Source: Cyclobacteriaceae bacterium | GTDB lineage: Bacteria; Bacteroidota; Bacteroidia; Cytophagales; Cyclobacteriaceae | Length of the DNA: 64,000 bases | Assembly: GCA_016787665.1 (NCBI GenBank) | Contig: JAEUUC010000013.1 | Span: 62,001-126,000, forward strand | Direction: 5' to 3' | Shown: positions 26,305 through 34,826 of the stretch, piece by piece | Layout: every line of letters starts with the position of its first letter | Numbering within the stretch: the stretch's first letter is position 1 | Translations under genes and position numbers: made by a program | The notes under the pieces: model-generated | What the model was told of the DNA's origin: nothing | Database searches by the model: none | The model's input: only the letters and a program-made list of their open reading frames with translations

Positions 26305-26685
26305 TTAGCCGTTTACTTTGATTTTTTCAGCGATCCAGGTTTTGATTTGGTCAAGTTTTAACTCGCCCCGGGCAGCTTTCATGACAAATTCAAATTTCTC
26401 GGTTTGAGTACATTCAATGTCAAGTTTGTGGGCTTTTAGCATTAGCCGCATGAGCACGTAAGCTATTCGTTTATTACCGTCCAGGAATGGGTGATTGGCG
26501 ATCAGGCTTTCGAAGATAGCAGCGGCTTTATCAATGGGTGTGGGGTATAGTTCCTGGCCGCCAAAGGTTTGGTAGGGTCGCTTCAGAGAGGATTCCAGAA
26601 GGCCGTGATCGCGAATGCCTTTTGCGCCTCCAAACTTTTCAATTAAGAGGTTGTGAATGTTTTCCGCCTCTCGTAGGTCGATCAT
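26305..26685 (-). CDS. doc: Death-on-curing (Doc/Fic-fold) toxin
   Basis: 126 aa Fic/Doc protein with the catalytic motif HPFLDGNKR at residues 65-73, matching the Doc consensus HxFxDGNKR. Doc toxins are kinases that phosphorylate EF-Tu and stop translation. N-terminal IHNLLIEKFGGAKGIRDHGLLE is split as IHNLLIEKFGG and AKGIRDHGLLE and is typical of the family. Its start overlaps the small upstream gene by 4 bases, the usual antitoxin-toxin arrangement. Confidence 0.88.
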   Translation of the reverse strand: MIDLREAENIHNLLIEKFGGAKGIRDHGLLESSLKRPYQTFGGQELYPTPIDKAAAIFESLIANHPFLDGNKRIAYVLMRLMLKAHKLDIECTQTEKFEFVMKAARGELKLDQIKTWIAEKIKVNG

Positions 26686-26870
26686 TTGGCTAACCGCGCC
26701 AGAAGTTCCGTGTCCTCCGCGATGATCTCGCGAAGGTGTCGCGCTAATTGGATGCGTTCCAGTGGCTGATTTTCCGCTTGCCGCAGGTATTCCAATATGT
26801 CCCGCAAAACCTGATCAGGAACCCGGTCAAGCGATTTTCGGATTTCGGATTTGATGTCTTGAGTGCTCAT
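26682..26870 (-). CDS. Probable antitoxin partner of Doc
   Basis: 62 aa, highly charged and predicted helical, starting MSTQDIKSEIRKSLDRVP. It overlaps the Doc gene by 4 bases and comes first, as antitoxins do. It does not look like the classical Phd antitoxin; the N-terminal two thirds resemble small DUF2281-like antitoxins. The C-terminal segment (AEDTELLARLAK) could be the Doc-neutralising helix. Assignment rests on size, position and overlap. Confidence 0.7.
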   Translation of the reverse strand: MSTQDIKSEIRKSLDRVPDQVLRDILEYLRQAENQPLERIQLARHLREIIAEDTELLARLAK

Positions 26871-27122
26871 GATTTGCGCCTCGGTGTTTCGAAGGTAGTA
26901 AAAATCCAGGTAAAGAGTCGGCCGGCCTTACCTGAAACCGCCATTTTTCCTCCCAAACGGGCAATAATCCATTAATCAAACGTTTACAAACGCTTTTAAT
27001 CGGAAGTAAACGAATACGAAACGAATAGGGCAGGCGGGGTCCGTCACCTTTGCATCGTCATCGGACAACAACCGGTGCCGCTCAAATCGAAAATCAATGT
27101 TTAACAATTAAATACTACAACT

Positions 27123-27455
27123 ATGAAAAGTTTAAGAAACAGCGTACAACTGATCGGCAACCTCGGCAAGGACCCCGATGTGAAGGAGTTCGGCAACAGC
27201 AAGAAGGCCTCGTTCTCCATCGCCACCACGGACACGTACAAGAACGCCAAAGGCGAGAAAATCAAAGACACGCAGTGGCACAACGTGGTCATCTGGGGCA
27301 AGCTGGCGGGCATTGCTGAAAAGTACCTGAAGAAGGGGCAAAGCGTGGCCGTGGAAGGCAAGCTGGTGCACCGCATGTACGAGACCAGCAGTGGGGAGAA
27401 AAAGTACATCACGGAGATCAACGTCAATGACCTGGTGATGCTGGGCGGGAAGTAG
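27123..27455 (+). CDS. ssb: Single-stranded DNA-binding protein, short form
   Basis: 110 aa OB-fold SSB: NSVQLIGNLGKDPDVKEF, TQWHNVVIWGKLAGIAEKYLKKGQ is split as TQWHNVVIWGKLAG and IAEKYLKKGQ, and VAVEGKLVHRMYE. It ends right after the OB fold at LVMLGGK and lacks the Gly/Gln-rich linker and acidic tip (DDDIPF type) that recruits partner proteins. It is therefore probably an accessory paralogue rather than the replication SSB. It has its own upstream region and terminator; the neighbour upstream is the divergent toxin-antitoxin pair. Confidence 0.88.
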   Translation: MKSLRNSVQLIGNLGKDPDVKEFGNSKKASFSIATTDTYKNAKGEKIKDTQWHNVVIWGKLAGIAEKYLKKGQSVAVEGKLVHRMYETSSGEKKYITEINVNDLVMLGGK

Positions 27456-27480
27456 TCAGCTGGCTGCTGCCAAAAGAAAA

Positions 27481-27507
27481 AGCACCGCCAAGGCGGTGCT
27501 TTTTTTG
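27481..27507. terminator. Bidirectional terminator between ssb and the CHAT gene
   Basis: Perfect 9-bp stem AGCACCGCC / GGCGGTGCT with a 2-base loop, followed by seven T on the + strand and preceded by an A-rich run (27471-27480) that is a T-rich run on the - strand. It can end both ssb (+) and the CHAT-protein gene (-). Confidence 0.9.
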
Positions 27508-27521
27508 TTTGTTGTCTGCGG

Positions 27522-30500
27522 TTAGTCCAACCCAATCATCATAAACGCCCCCCAGTAAATGGGTTCGGGGTACTCGTTGCGCAGTTCTTTTTTGGCCTCA
27601 ATAAAACTGAGGCGCATGTTGCCGGAGTTCAACCACTTTTGGTAAAAGTTGAGAATGAGTTTTTGGGTGGCCTCATCATCTACTTTAAACATACTCATGA
27701 TGAGCACCTTGGCACCCGCTACGAGAAACGCGCGCTGCAGGCCGTACACCCCCTCGCCATTGGAAATTTCGCCCAAGCCCGTTTCGCAGGCACTCAGCAC
27801 CACCAGGTCGGTCTGGTCAAGGTTCAGATTCATGGCTTCGTAGGCCGTTAAAATTCCATTGTCGATGTTGTAGTTGAATTTTGTCTGGTCCAGAATGTCG
27901 CCCGCGCCTTTCAGGAGCAAACCGGATTTCAACAAAGGGTTTTCCGTCATCATGGCTTCGTTGGCGGTCAGCTTGGCCATTTCATCGGCCGTAAGGGCCG
28001 GGGTGTAGAAGCCGTGGGTGGCAATGTGGAAGATCTTGGGATTCTCCAGCGCCTTCACCTGCTCTTCACTGGCCTCTTTCTCCATGTATTCTCTCGTGGT
28101 CCAGCCTTTTTGTTTCAGCAACTGGTCTAATTCCTGTACTTCTTTTTCTGTTCCGGGCAATTGCGAAACGCTGTTGCTGGCGCTGGCCGTCAGGTAAAAC
28201 GTGGGGTTGCCGAACATGGTGGCGCTTTTGCCGGGCATGCCGGCCTTGCCTTTCACCTTGCGGAAGTACAGGTCTTTGGTGTTGTTCACCATCACAATGT
28301 TGGAGTTGTCAATCACGTATTTGCCGTCCGGGGTGCGGATGGCTTCCAGGTTCAACTGGTTATACACGCCATCGGGTGAAAGATAAATGGTGCTGTACTG
28401 CCCGATCTCTTTCTGGATGGGCTCCCAAAACACTTTATACGACACGTTGTCGGGCAGCTTGTTATAAATGGCGTTGCGGAAGAACCGGAAGTAACGTGTT
28501 TCCATGCGGTGCCCCTCGGGCAATTCAATCACCTTCGGCCGAGCGTTGTCGGCTTTGACATAGAGCGCCACGTAAATCACGCTATCGGTAAAGCTGTGGT
28601 CAAAGTGGCGGAACCGGAGCATTTCTACAGCCACTTCGTTTTTGCCCAGCGATTTCTGAACGTTCTCATACGTCACTTTCTTGTTTTCAAAACTCTGGCC
28701 GAACAATTCCGATTTCTCGCTCAGTTCCCGCTCCAGTCGCTCTACTTCGGTCGTCAGCGCGCCTACGTCAATGCCGTTGTCGGTCAACTGCTGATTACTC
28801 ATCGAAAGGGCATTGGTCAGGTATTCCTTTTTTTCCATCCACAAGTTGTAGGCCGCTTTCAGGTTTTCGTCTTTGCTGTTGAGGATGCGTTCGCGGATTT
28901 TGATGGATGAACTCAACAGCAGGGCTTTGGTGAGCAACTGGTAGTTGTACACTTTGCCGGCCAGGTCGCGGAAGTCTTCGAGCTGGCTAAAGGCCAGGGT
29001 GTTGTAAAACTCAAAGTCAACCTTGATGGTATTCCAGTATTTTGCTTTTTCGCGTTCGCTCAAGGCAGGGAAGTACTGCTTAATGAAATTTTCGTAGGTG
29101 TTGAGGGCCGTTTCAATGTTACGCTTGGCTGATTTGTAGTCTTTTTCCATGTAGTACACCCGTGCAATTTTGGAAAGCACTTTGATGTACTCGGGGTGGG
29201 TTTTATTGAAGTAGTCCTCGTAGATTTTGATTCCCTGCTTGTAGAAGTTGTCGGCCTGCTTGTAGTTTTTCAACTGGTAATACACGTCACCGGTCAACAC
29301 ATAGATGCTGGCTTCATTGATACTCCGGGTACCGGTTTTTTCGCGCCAAATGCCCTGGGCCTGCGTGAGAGCCTGAAAGGCCTTATCAAACTTACGCTCG
29401 GCAATGTAGAGCACGGCCAGGTTCTTGAGCAGTTCGGCATACAGCGGGGTCTTGTTCCCCAAGCGCTCGCCTACAATCTGCTGGGCTTCGGTCATGATTT
29501 TCTCCACCTCCGCCCGGTTGTCGCCCTTGTAGAATTTGCACAAGGCGAGTTGTGACAATGATTTGGCCACCTCGATGTGTTTGCGCCCGAATTGCTTCTC
29601 CTGGCTGGATATCGCTTTTTGGAGCAGCTCTTCGGCATTGTCATAGTCACCAATGGCATAGTCAATGTCGGCCAGCAGTTTTTGCGTGGGAGCGCTTTTC
29701 GTGGACTTCTCTCCGTACACGCTATTGGCGATTTGGTTAGCCCGCTGGGCAATTTTTTCAGCTTGCGTGTAGTCGCCCTGCGCCAGTCGCAACCGCCCCT
29801 GGTTGACGAGGGGGTCAATCAACCGCACTGAGCTGGCACCGTAGAGTTTTTCCCATTCCGTCAAAAGTTTCTCCAACAGGTCTTCGGTGACGGAGTACCG
29901 CCCCAGTTGAATAAACAGGCTGGAAAGTTCCTGTGCGGTGGTCAGCTCATCGATGTCGAGTTTCTCATCGGCTTTGGAAATGATGCGCGCAGAGCGGTCG
30001 AGTTCATCCTCGGCTTCTTCGAATAGTCCCTTGAGACCCAAGAGAGTGGCGTTGGTTTCAATGGCATTGGCCAGCGGGCCTTTTACGAATTCCTTTTCTT
30101 TTGATTCTTCACGCAAAATCGGAATGGCGGCCCCCAGGTTTTCCTCTGCTTTCTCGTATTGGCCCATTTTGATCTGCAGCTTGGCGATGTTGGTCATCTC
30201 AATGCCGTACTCGTGGTCGGTATCACTGTATTTGGCATTAGCCACATATTTTGCTTTCTCCAGGGTTGCATTGGCTTCCTGGTAACGGTCAGTAAGTTCG
30301 TAGTAAGTGGCCAGGTGATTGAGGATTTCCAAATGATCCTTTTGCCAGGGACCAATCTGAGGCGCAACAATCTTGATGTAGCTTTCTTCGTAAATCTTTC
30401 CCGCGTCTGCCAGTTTGTTGGTGAAGTCGAGCAGGAAGTTCGCCATTTTCACCTTCGCCAGGTGAGTCTCGGGAGCATCGGCACCCAGCAAAGCGGTTTT

Positions 30501-31730
30501 GATGTCGGTAATCTGCTTACGATACTCTTCTGCTTTCGCGTACTTCTTGTCATAAACGGAGAGGTCGTACAGGAATTCATACACTTCGGCTGTGAGCAAA
30601 TTGTTTTTGGGCAGCGATTGGCTTCCGGAAAGGAGCTTCACCGCATCGTTTTCGAGGTTTTTTGTTTTATCCCGGCTCATTTTGCTGTCGAATTCGACTG
30701 CCTTTACCCGCACGTTGTAGATGCTTTCATCCGGGAAAGCGGCCTTCATCATCTTTTCATACTCGAGCTTCACGTTCAGGTATTTCGATTGATTCCCCTC
30801 CCGTAAAAGTTCGGCCAGGTAAACTTCATACAGCTCAATGCCGATGTAGTGTGACGATTTGTACTCGGCTTTCAAATCGTTGAGCATGTCCGGTGGATCG
30901 AGTTCCTTGGGCAAATTGGTGCCGTGGCCGAGCAGAATTCTGGCCATTTTCAGTCGAAGCGTGATGTTATAGATGTTGAACTTCCCCAACTTGCTTTTGG
31001 TCCACGGCTCAGCAAATACATACACGCTATCCGCGGCATTTTGGCTACCGCGTTTTCCCAGGGCTTCGGTCATCAGCGTCAGGTAGCGGGCGTATTCCTC
31101 AAATCGCACTTTGGCTTCTTCGTCCGACAACTTTCGGCTTTTTAATGCGCCATTGTTGTCTACATAGGTTTCCTGTTTCACGGCCCGGCCGGCAAAAAAC
31201 TTTTCGCGTTCCCGCAGCAAGTCGATGGCCTGCGTGTAGTACCCTTGCCCCGTGAGGGTTTCGGCAAAGGCGAGATCCCAGCGCGCTTTTTGGGCCTCCG
31301 TTAACTGGCCAAAGGCGTCTCCAACCTTTTTGGCGCGATCCAATACCGTGCGGGCATTCCAGAAGGTACCGTTCAGGTTATTCAATTCTCCGGCCTCCAC
31401 CAGCAGGAGATAGTGGGCCACACTGTTTTCTCCATTAATCGAAACACTGGTGCGAAGGGCTTCCTCCACATTGAGTTCGAAATCGCTCACCAGCCCGGAC
31501 GCCAGGCTGTATTTGGCCAGCATCATGTGGTAAGCGGGTGTGTACTTGTTGGATTTGCCCAACTTGCCAGCCGCTTTCTTCTGAAACTTGGCCAGTGAAG
31601 CAATTGCCTTTTTGTAGTCTCCGGACTTGTAGGCGGCCTCGGCCGCAGCAATCATCTTATCATATTTGGCCTGCGCCTGGGCCTGAAAGGCCAAGGTGAA
31701 GCAAACCAGCACGGCTGCGATTCTTTTCAT
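27522..31730 (-). CDS. Secreted TPR-CHAT protein (caspase-like protease)
   Basis: 1402 aa. Signal peptide MKRIAAVLVCFTLAFQAQAQ, then a very long helical region of TPR-type repeats (about residues 25-900; examples YTQAEKIAQRANQIANSVYG, YDNAEELLQKAISSQEKQFG), then a CHAT caspase-like domain at the C-terminus (about 1080-1402). The catalytic dyad is intact: His in IFHIATHGFY near 1237 and Cys in VLSACETGLG near 1313. CHAT proteases cleave specific partners, some in defence or signalling. A signal peptide means this one acts outside the cytoplasm; partner unknown. Transcribed alone. Confidence 0.9.
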   Translation of the reverse strand: MKRIAAVLVCFTLAFQAQAQAKYDKMIAAAEAAYKSGDYKKAIASLAKFQKKAAGKLGKSNKYTPAYHMMLAKYSLASGLVSDFELNVEEALRTSVSINGENSVAHYLLLVEAGELNNLNGTFWNARTVLDRAKKVGDAFGQLTEAQKARWDLAFAETLTGQGYYTQAIDLLREREKFFAGRAVKQETYVDNNGALKSRKLSDEEAKVRFEEYARYLTLMTEALGKRGSQNAADSVYVFAEPWTKSKLGKFNIYNITLRLKMARILLGHGTNLPKELDPPDMLNDLKAEYKSSHYIGIELYEVYLAELLREGNQSKYLNVKLEYEKMMKAAFPDESIYNVRVKAVEFDSKMSRDKTKNLENDAVKLLSGSQSLPKNNLLTAEVYEFLYDLSVYDKKYAKAEEYRKQITDIKTALLGADAPETHLAKVKMANFLLDFTNKLADAGKIYEESYIKIVAPQIGPWQKDHLEILNHLATYYELTDRYQEANATLEKAKYVANAKYSDTDHEYGIEMTNIAKLQIKMGQYEKAEENLGAAIPILREESKEKEFVKGPLANAIETNATLLGLKGLFEEAEDELDRSARIISKADEKLDIDELTTAQELSSLFIQLGRYSVTEDLLEKLLTEWEKLYGASSVRLIDPLVNQGRLRLAQGDYTQAEKIAQRANQIANSVYGEKSTKSAPTQKLLADIDYAIGDYDNAEELLQKAISSQEKQFGRKHIEVAKSLSQLALCKFYKGDNRAEVEKIMTEAQQIVGERLGNKTPLYAELLKNLAVLYIAERKFDKAFQALTQAQGIWREKTGTRSINEASIYVLTGDVYYQLKNYKQADNFYKQGIKIYEDYFNKTHPEYIKVLSKIARVYYMEKDYKSAKRNIETALNTYENFIKQYFPALSEREKAKYWNTIKVDFEFYNTLAFSQLEDFRDLAGKVYNYQLLTKALLLSSSIKIRERILNSKDENLKAAYNLWMEKKEYLTNALSMSNQQLTDNGIDVGALTTEVERLERELSEKSELFGQSFENKKVTYENVQKSLGKNEVAVEMLRFRHFDHSFTDSVIYVALYVKADNARPKVIELPEGHRMETRYFRFFRNAIYNKLPDNVSYKVFWEPIQKEIGQYSTIYLSPDGVYNQLNLEAIRTPDGKYVIDNSNIVMVNNTKDLYFRKVKGKAGMPGKSATMFGNPTFYLTASASNSVSQLPGTEKEVQELDQLLKQKGWTTREYMEKEASEEQVKALENPKIFHIATHGFYTPALTADEMAKLTANEAMMTENPLLKSGLLLKGAGDILDQTKFNYNIDNGILTAYEAMNLNLDQTDLVVLSACETGLGEISNGEGVYGLQRAFLVAGAKVLIMSMFKVDDEATQKLILNFYQKWLNSGNMRLSFIEAKKELRNEYPEPIYWGAFMMIGLD

Positions 31731-31790
31731 ATCAGGTGGGGTTTTCCGGATAGGAAAAGTACGGAATTCGCGGAATATCTAAGCAGCCGT

Positions 31791-32249
31791 TTACGGCAGG
31801 CGGGTGGACTGCCGGTGCACGAGTTTCCAGCTTCGGCCGGTGCGCACATACAGTTCGGTGTACAACAGGCGAATTTCAAACGCCTGCCCATCGTTCATGA
31901 TACCGGCAAAACGCCCGCGGCCTACTACCCGAATGGTGAGCGGGTTGAGTTGCCTCGCCTGGGCGGAGTCGACCGTAACCCCGGTGTAGTTGAGTTTGCC
32001 GCTCTTCAGGTCATCAATCACTTCGGTTGACGTTTGTATCCAGCCGTTCGAGTGAATGAACTGTAGTCGCGGATCAAGCATCTTCGCCAGGCTATCATAT
32101 TGCTTTTCGATCAGCCACTGAAATTTCTTGCGATGGAGTTCGTCTACCGTTTTTTCCATCGCGGTGGGGGCCTGGGCAACCACCAGCCCCGGCAGAAACG
32201 CCAGGCATAACGCCAGTCTAAAGCTCCACATGGTATACATCGCTTTCAT
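31791..32249 (-). CDS. Secreted NTF2-like (DUF4440-type) protein
   Basis: 152 aa from ATG 32249, which gives a signal peptide (MWSFRLALCLAFLPGLVVAQ region). The mature part is an NTF2-like/SnoaL fold of the DUF4440 kind: KKFQWLIEKQYDSLAKMLDP, FIHSNGWIQTSTEVIDDLKSG is split as FIHSNGWIQT and STEVIDDLKSG, and the final strand RSWKLVHRQSTRLP. Often a ligand-binding or small-enzyme scaffold; no specific activity can be read. Its start overlaps the end of the upstream gene by 32 bases, so they are probably co-transcribed. Confidence 0.8.
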   Translation of the reverse strand: MKAMYTMWSFRLALCLAFLPGLVVAQAPTAMEKTVDELHRKKFQWLIEKQYDSLAKMLDPRLQFIHSNGWIQTSTEVIDDLKSGKLNYTGVTVDSAQARQLNPLTIRVVGRGRFAGIMNDGQAFEIRLLYTELYVRTGRSWKLVHRQSTRLP

Positions 32250-32610
32250 TGCGTGCAATATTACGAACTTCAAAGCCGCCCGGTTGCGCAATTTCCTCCA
32301 CCAGGTCAAACACACGGCAGGATTTGGGCAGCGAGCCAAAGATGAGAAGAAACGAAAAGGTCTTGCCATCTGGTATGGCGGTCCACACCGGGGCAAAGGA
32401 AATGTTTTCGGCATGGATGAGCGGTGCCCGGTTTGCGCCTTGCTGATCGATGAGAAACGTGGTTTTCCAGATGCGGATGAGCATATCTTTATACGTGTTG
32501 TGAAAGTGACAGTGCACATAGATGTGCCCCTCTTCAATCACAATCGTTTTTTGCTCAAGGGCGATGTCGGTTTCCACGCCCGGGGCAGGTGTGGGTAATC
32601 GGTTCGTCAT
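32218..32610 (-). CDS. Conserved hypothetical protein (Bacteroidota)
   Basis: 130 aa from ATG 32610, whose A-T-G overlaps the RidA gene boundary (the ridA stop at 32610-32612 lies on the other side of the shared base). Features: IYVHCHFHNTYKDMLIRIWK, several His/Trp-rich strands, FSFLLIFGSLPKSCRVFDLVEE. It looks like a beta-rich globular protein; I know similar sequences as uncharacterised proteins in this phylum but no function. Choice of this frame is supported by the overlap on both sides and by the conserved-looking ends. Confidence 0.7.
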   Translation of the reverse strand: MTNRLPTPAPGVETDIALEQKTIVIEEGHIYVHCHFHNTYKDMLIRIWKTTFLIDQQGANRAPLIHAENISFAPVWTAIPDGKTFSFLLIFGSLPKSCRVFDLVEEIAQPGGFEVRNIARNESDVYHVEL

Positions 32611-32993
32611 CAGGGAGCAGGAATTTCGGCCACACATTCGATTTCCACGAGCGCTTCGCGCGGCAAGCGGCTAACCTCCACGGTGGTGCGGGCGGGTTTA
32701 TGGTCACCAAAGAAAGCCGCATAGGCCTGGTTCATCCGCTCGAAGTCGGCAAAGTTTTTCAGGAACACCGATGTTTTGACCACATGCTGGCGATGGCAGC
32801 CGGCTGATCGTAATACCGTTTCCAGGTTTTCCAACACGCGCTGGGTTTGTTCAAACACCGTGGCACCTTCAATCTGCATGGTTTGCGGATTCAACGGAGT
32901 TTGCCCCGAGCAAAATACCAGGTTACCGGCCTGAATAGCGTGGGCGTACGGGCCAATGGCCTTCGGAGCGCCTTCTGAGAAAATCTTTTTCAT
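32610..32993 (-). CDS. ridA: RidA-family enamine/imine deaminase
   Basis: 127 aa YjgF/YER057c/UK114 protein. RidA hydrolyses reactive enamine/imine intermediates from PLP enzymes. Family signatures seen: IGPYAHAIQAGNLVFCSGQ (about residues 16-34), and the C-terminal substrate-binding stretch ARTTVEVSRLPREALVEIE, with the arginine that binds the substrate carboxylate. Ends with VAEIPAP. Normal length; first of three closely overlapping - strand genes. Confidence 0.92.
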   Translation of the reverse strand: MKKIFSEGAPKAIGPYAHAIQAGNLVFCSGQTPLNPQTMQIEGATVFEQTQRVLENLETVLRSAGCHRQHVVKTSVFLKNFADFERMNQAYAAFFGDHKPARTTVEVSRLPREALVEIECVAEIPAP

Positions 32994-33023
32994 CGTAGTG
33001 CCGGTAAAGGTAAAACGAGCCGG

Positions 33024-34826
33024 TCATTTGTACATGGCCTCAATTTCTTTTTTATAGCGCTCGGCCAGTCGGTGGCGCACCGGCTTCAGGGTGGCCGTCA
33101 CCTCTCCGTCTTCCACCGACCAGTCCTGCGGGCAAAGAACAAAGTTGCGAATGCGCTCCACCGCGTTGACTTCTTCGTTCAGCCGCTCGATTTCTTCTTC
33201 CATCCGGGTGCGCACGCGGATGTTGTGAACCATAAAGGGCGGTGATGTCCAATGCACGCCTTGTTGGGTGCACCAGGCCTCCAGCATATCGAAATTGGGA
33301 ACCACCAGCGCGGTGACATAGGGGCGCTGAAAACCAAGTATGAGACACCGATTGATGAAGGCCGATTGGGCGAAGTGCTGCTCAAGTCGTGCCGGTGTAA
33401 TGTACTTGCCGGCACTGGTTTTAAAGATGTCTTTTTTCCGGTCTGTGATTTTAAGGAAGCGATGGTTGACCCACATGCCGACATCGCCTGTGCGCAGCCA
33501 GCCCTCGCCCGACAGGACTTCGGCCGTGAGCTCCGGCTTCTGGAAATACCCCACCATCACGTTGGGCCCCTTCACCAAAATCTCACCTTCGCCTTGTTCA
33601 TTAGGTTGATCAAGCTTTACCTCCACGCCTGGCAATACGAGGCCCACCGTGCCGAAGCGGAACATGCCGGGCTCCACGTGGTTCATCGAAATAATGGGTG
33701 ATGTCTCGGTCATGCCATAGCCTTCAATTACGCGAATGCCGGCCGCGGTGAATAGCCGCGCAATTTCGGGGCGCAGGGCGGCCGCACCAACGGCCATGTA
33801 TTTGATTTGGCCACCCAATGCCTTTCGCCACCGGCCCAACACCAGCAAGCGCGCAGCCAACAGTTTCAGCAACAGCCACGGCTTGAGCACCGTGCCAGTA
33901 CCATACTTTTTTCCGGTGGTCATGGCCCAGGTAATGATGGTGCGGGTGAGCCACGATCGCTGCAGTTGCCTTTCGAGCATATAGTCATGCATTTTCTCCA
34001 GCACCCGGGGCACGCAGGTGCAGAAATGCGGACGGACGCTTTTGAAATCTTGAGCGAAGCGATCCCGGTCTTCACTGAAGTAAACCGATACACCAAACGC
34101 GAGGTAGGCGTAGCAGGTGGTTCGTTCAAATATGTGACTGAACGGCAAAAAGCTGATCACCCGGTGGCTCGGCTCCAGGGGCAGCAGGGTAAGAATCGCT
34201 TTGATGTTGCTCACCACGTTACGGTGGGTGAGCATTACACCCTTCGGACAGCCCGAACTGCCGGAGGTATAGAGGATGGTGAGCAAATCGTTTTCACTCA
34301 CGGCATCCCGACTTTCTTGCAGGCGTTGTTGCTGGGCCACCGTCAGGCTCTGCTGGTTTTCCAGGGGTGGAAAAAATCGCTCACCGGGTTGCACGGTGAA
34401 AACGCTCGTGCTTGTTCCCCGATTTTGAACGATGGCATCGTAGGTCTGAGCGAGTTCGCGATTGGCCGTGAAGCATAACCGGGGCTGGGTTTCCGTGATG
34501 ATGATTTCGATTTCTTCTGCCCGCAAGGTCGGGTGCAGGGGCACCGGAACAAGGCCGGCCTGCTGGCAAGCCAGATCGAGCAGTACCCATTGCGGGTTGC
34601 CGGCCAACGGCACCAGCAAGGCCCGGTCGCCTTTCCCGTAGCCATTTTCTAAAAGCCAGGTGCTGATGCAATCAATTCGCTGCTGCACCTCTTGAACGGA
34701 ATACGCTTTCCAGGAATCCGCATGTCGGCCGTTGAGCGCCCGTGCATTGGGGTACTTCTGCTGCTGGTAGGCGGGCAACTCGAAGATGCGCGTAAAGTCA
34801 ACAGCCGGGCGTTTGGTAATTTCCAT
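33024..34826 (-). CDS. Long-chain acyl-CoA synthetase (AMP-forming)
   Basis: 600 aa ANL-superfamily enzyme that activates fatty acids to acyl-CoA through acyl-AMP. P-loop-like motif LLTILYTSGSSGCPKGVML (about residues 183-201), YGMTETSPI near 372, TGDVG near 445 and the C-terminal TDRKKDIFKTSAGKYITP near 460 are intact, matching the FadD15/ACSBG-like long-chain group. Overlaps the stop of the alpha/beta hydrolase gene upstream by one base, suggesting an operon of lipid or ester metabolism. Confidence 0.92.
   Translation of the reverse strand: MEITKRPAVDFTRIFELPAYQQQKYPNARALNGRHADSWKAYSVQEVQQRIDCISTWLLENGYGKGDRALLVPLAGNPQWVLLDLACQQAGLVPVPLHPTLRAEEIEIIITETQPRLCFTANRELAQTYDAIVQNRGTSTSVFTVQPGERFFPPLENQQSLTVAQQQRLQESRDAVSENDLLTILYTSGSSGCPKGVMLTHRNVVSNIKAILTLLPLEPSHRVISFLPFSHIFERTTCYAYLAFGVSVYFSEDRDRFAQDFKSVRPHFCTCVPRVLEKMHDYMLERQLQRSWLTRTIITWAMTTGKKYGTGTVLKPWLLLKLLAARLLVLGRWRKALGGQIKYMAVGAAALRPEIARLFTAAGIRVIEGYGMTETSPIISMNHVEPGMFRFGTVGLVLPGVEVKLDQPNEQGEGEILVKGPNVMVGYFQKPELTAEVLSGEGWLRTGDVGMWVNHRFLKITDRKKDIFKTSAGKYITPARLEQHFAQSAFINRCLILGFQRPYVTALVVPNFDMLEAWCTQQGVHWTSPPFMVHNIRVRTRMEEEIERLNEEVNAVERIRNFVLCPQDWSVEDGEVTATLKPVRHRLAERYKKEIEAMYK

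Noticed and set aside
33807..34478. 223-aa + strand frame over the acyl-CoA ligase gene
   Set aside because: Antisense to a complete enzyme; no domain signature.
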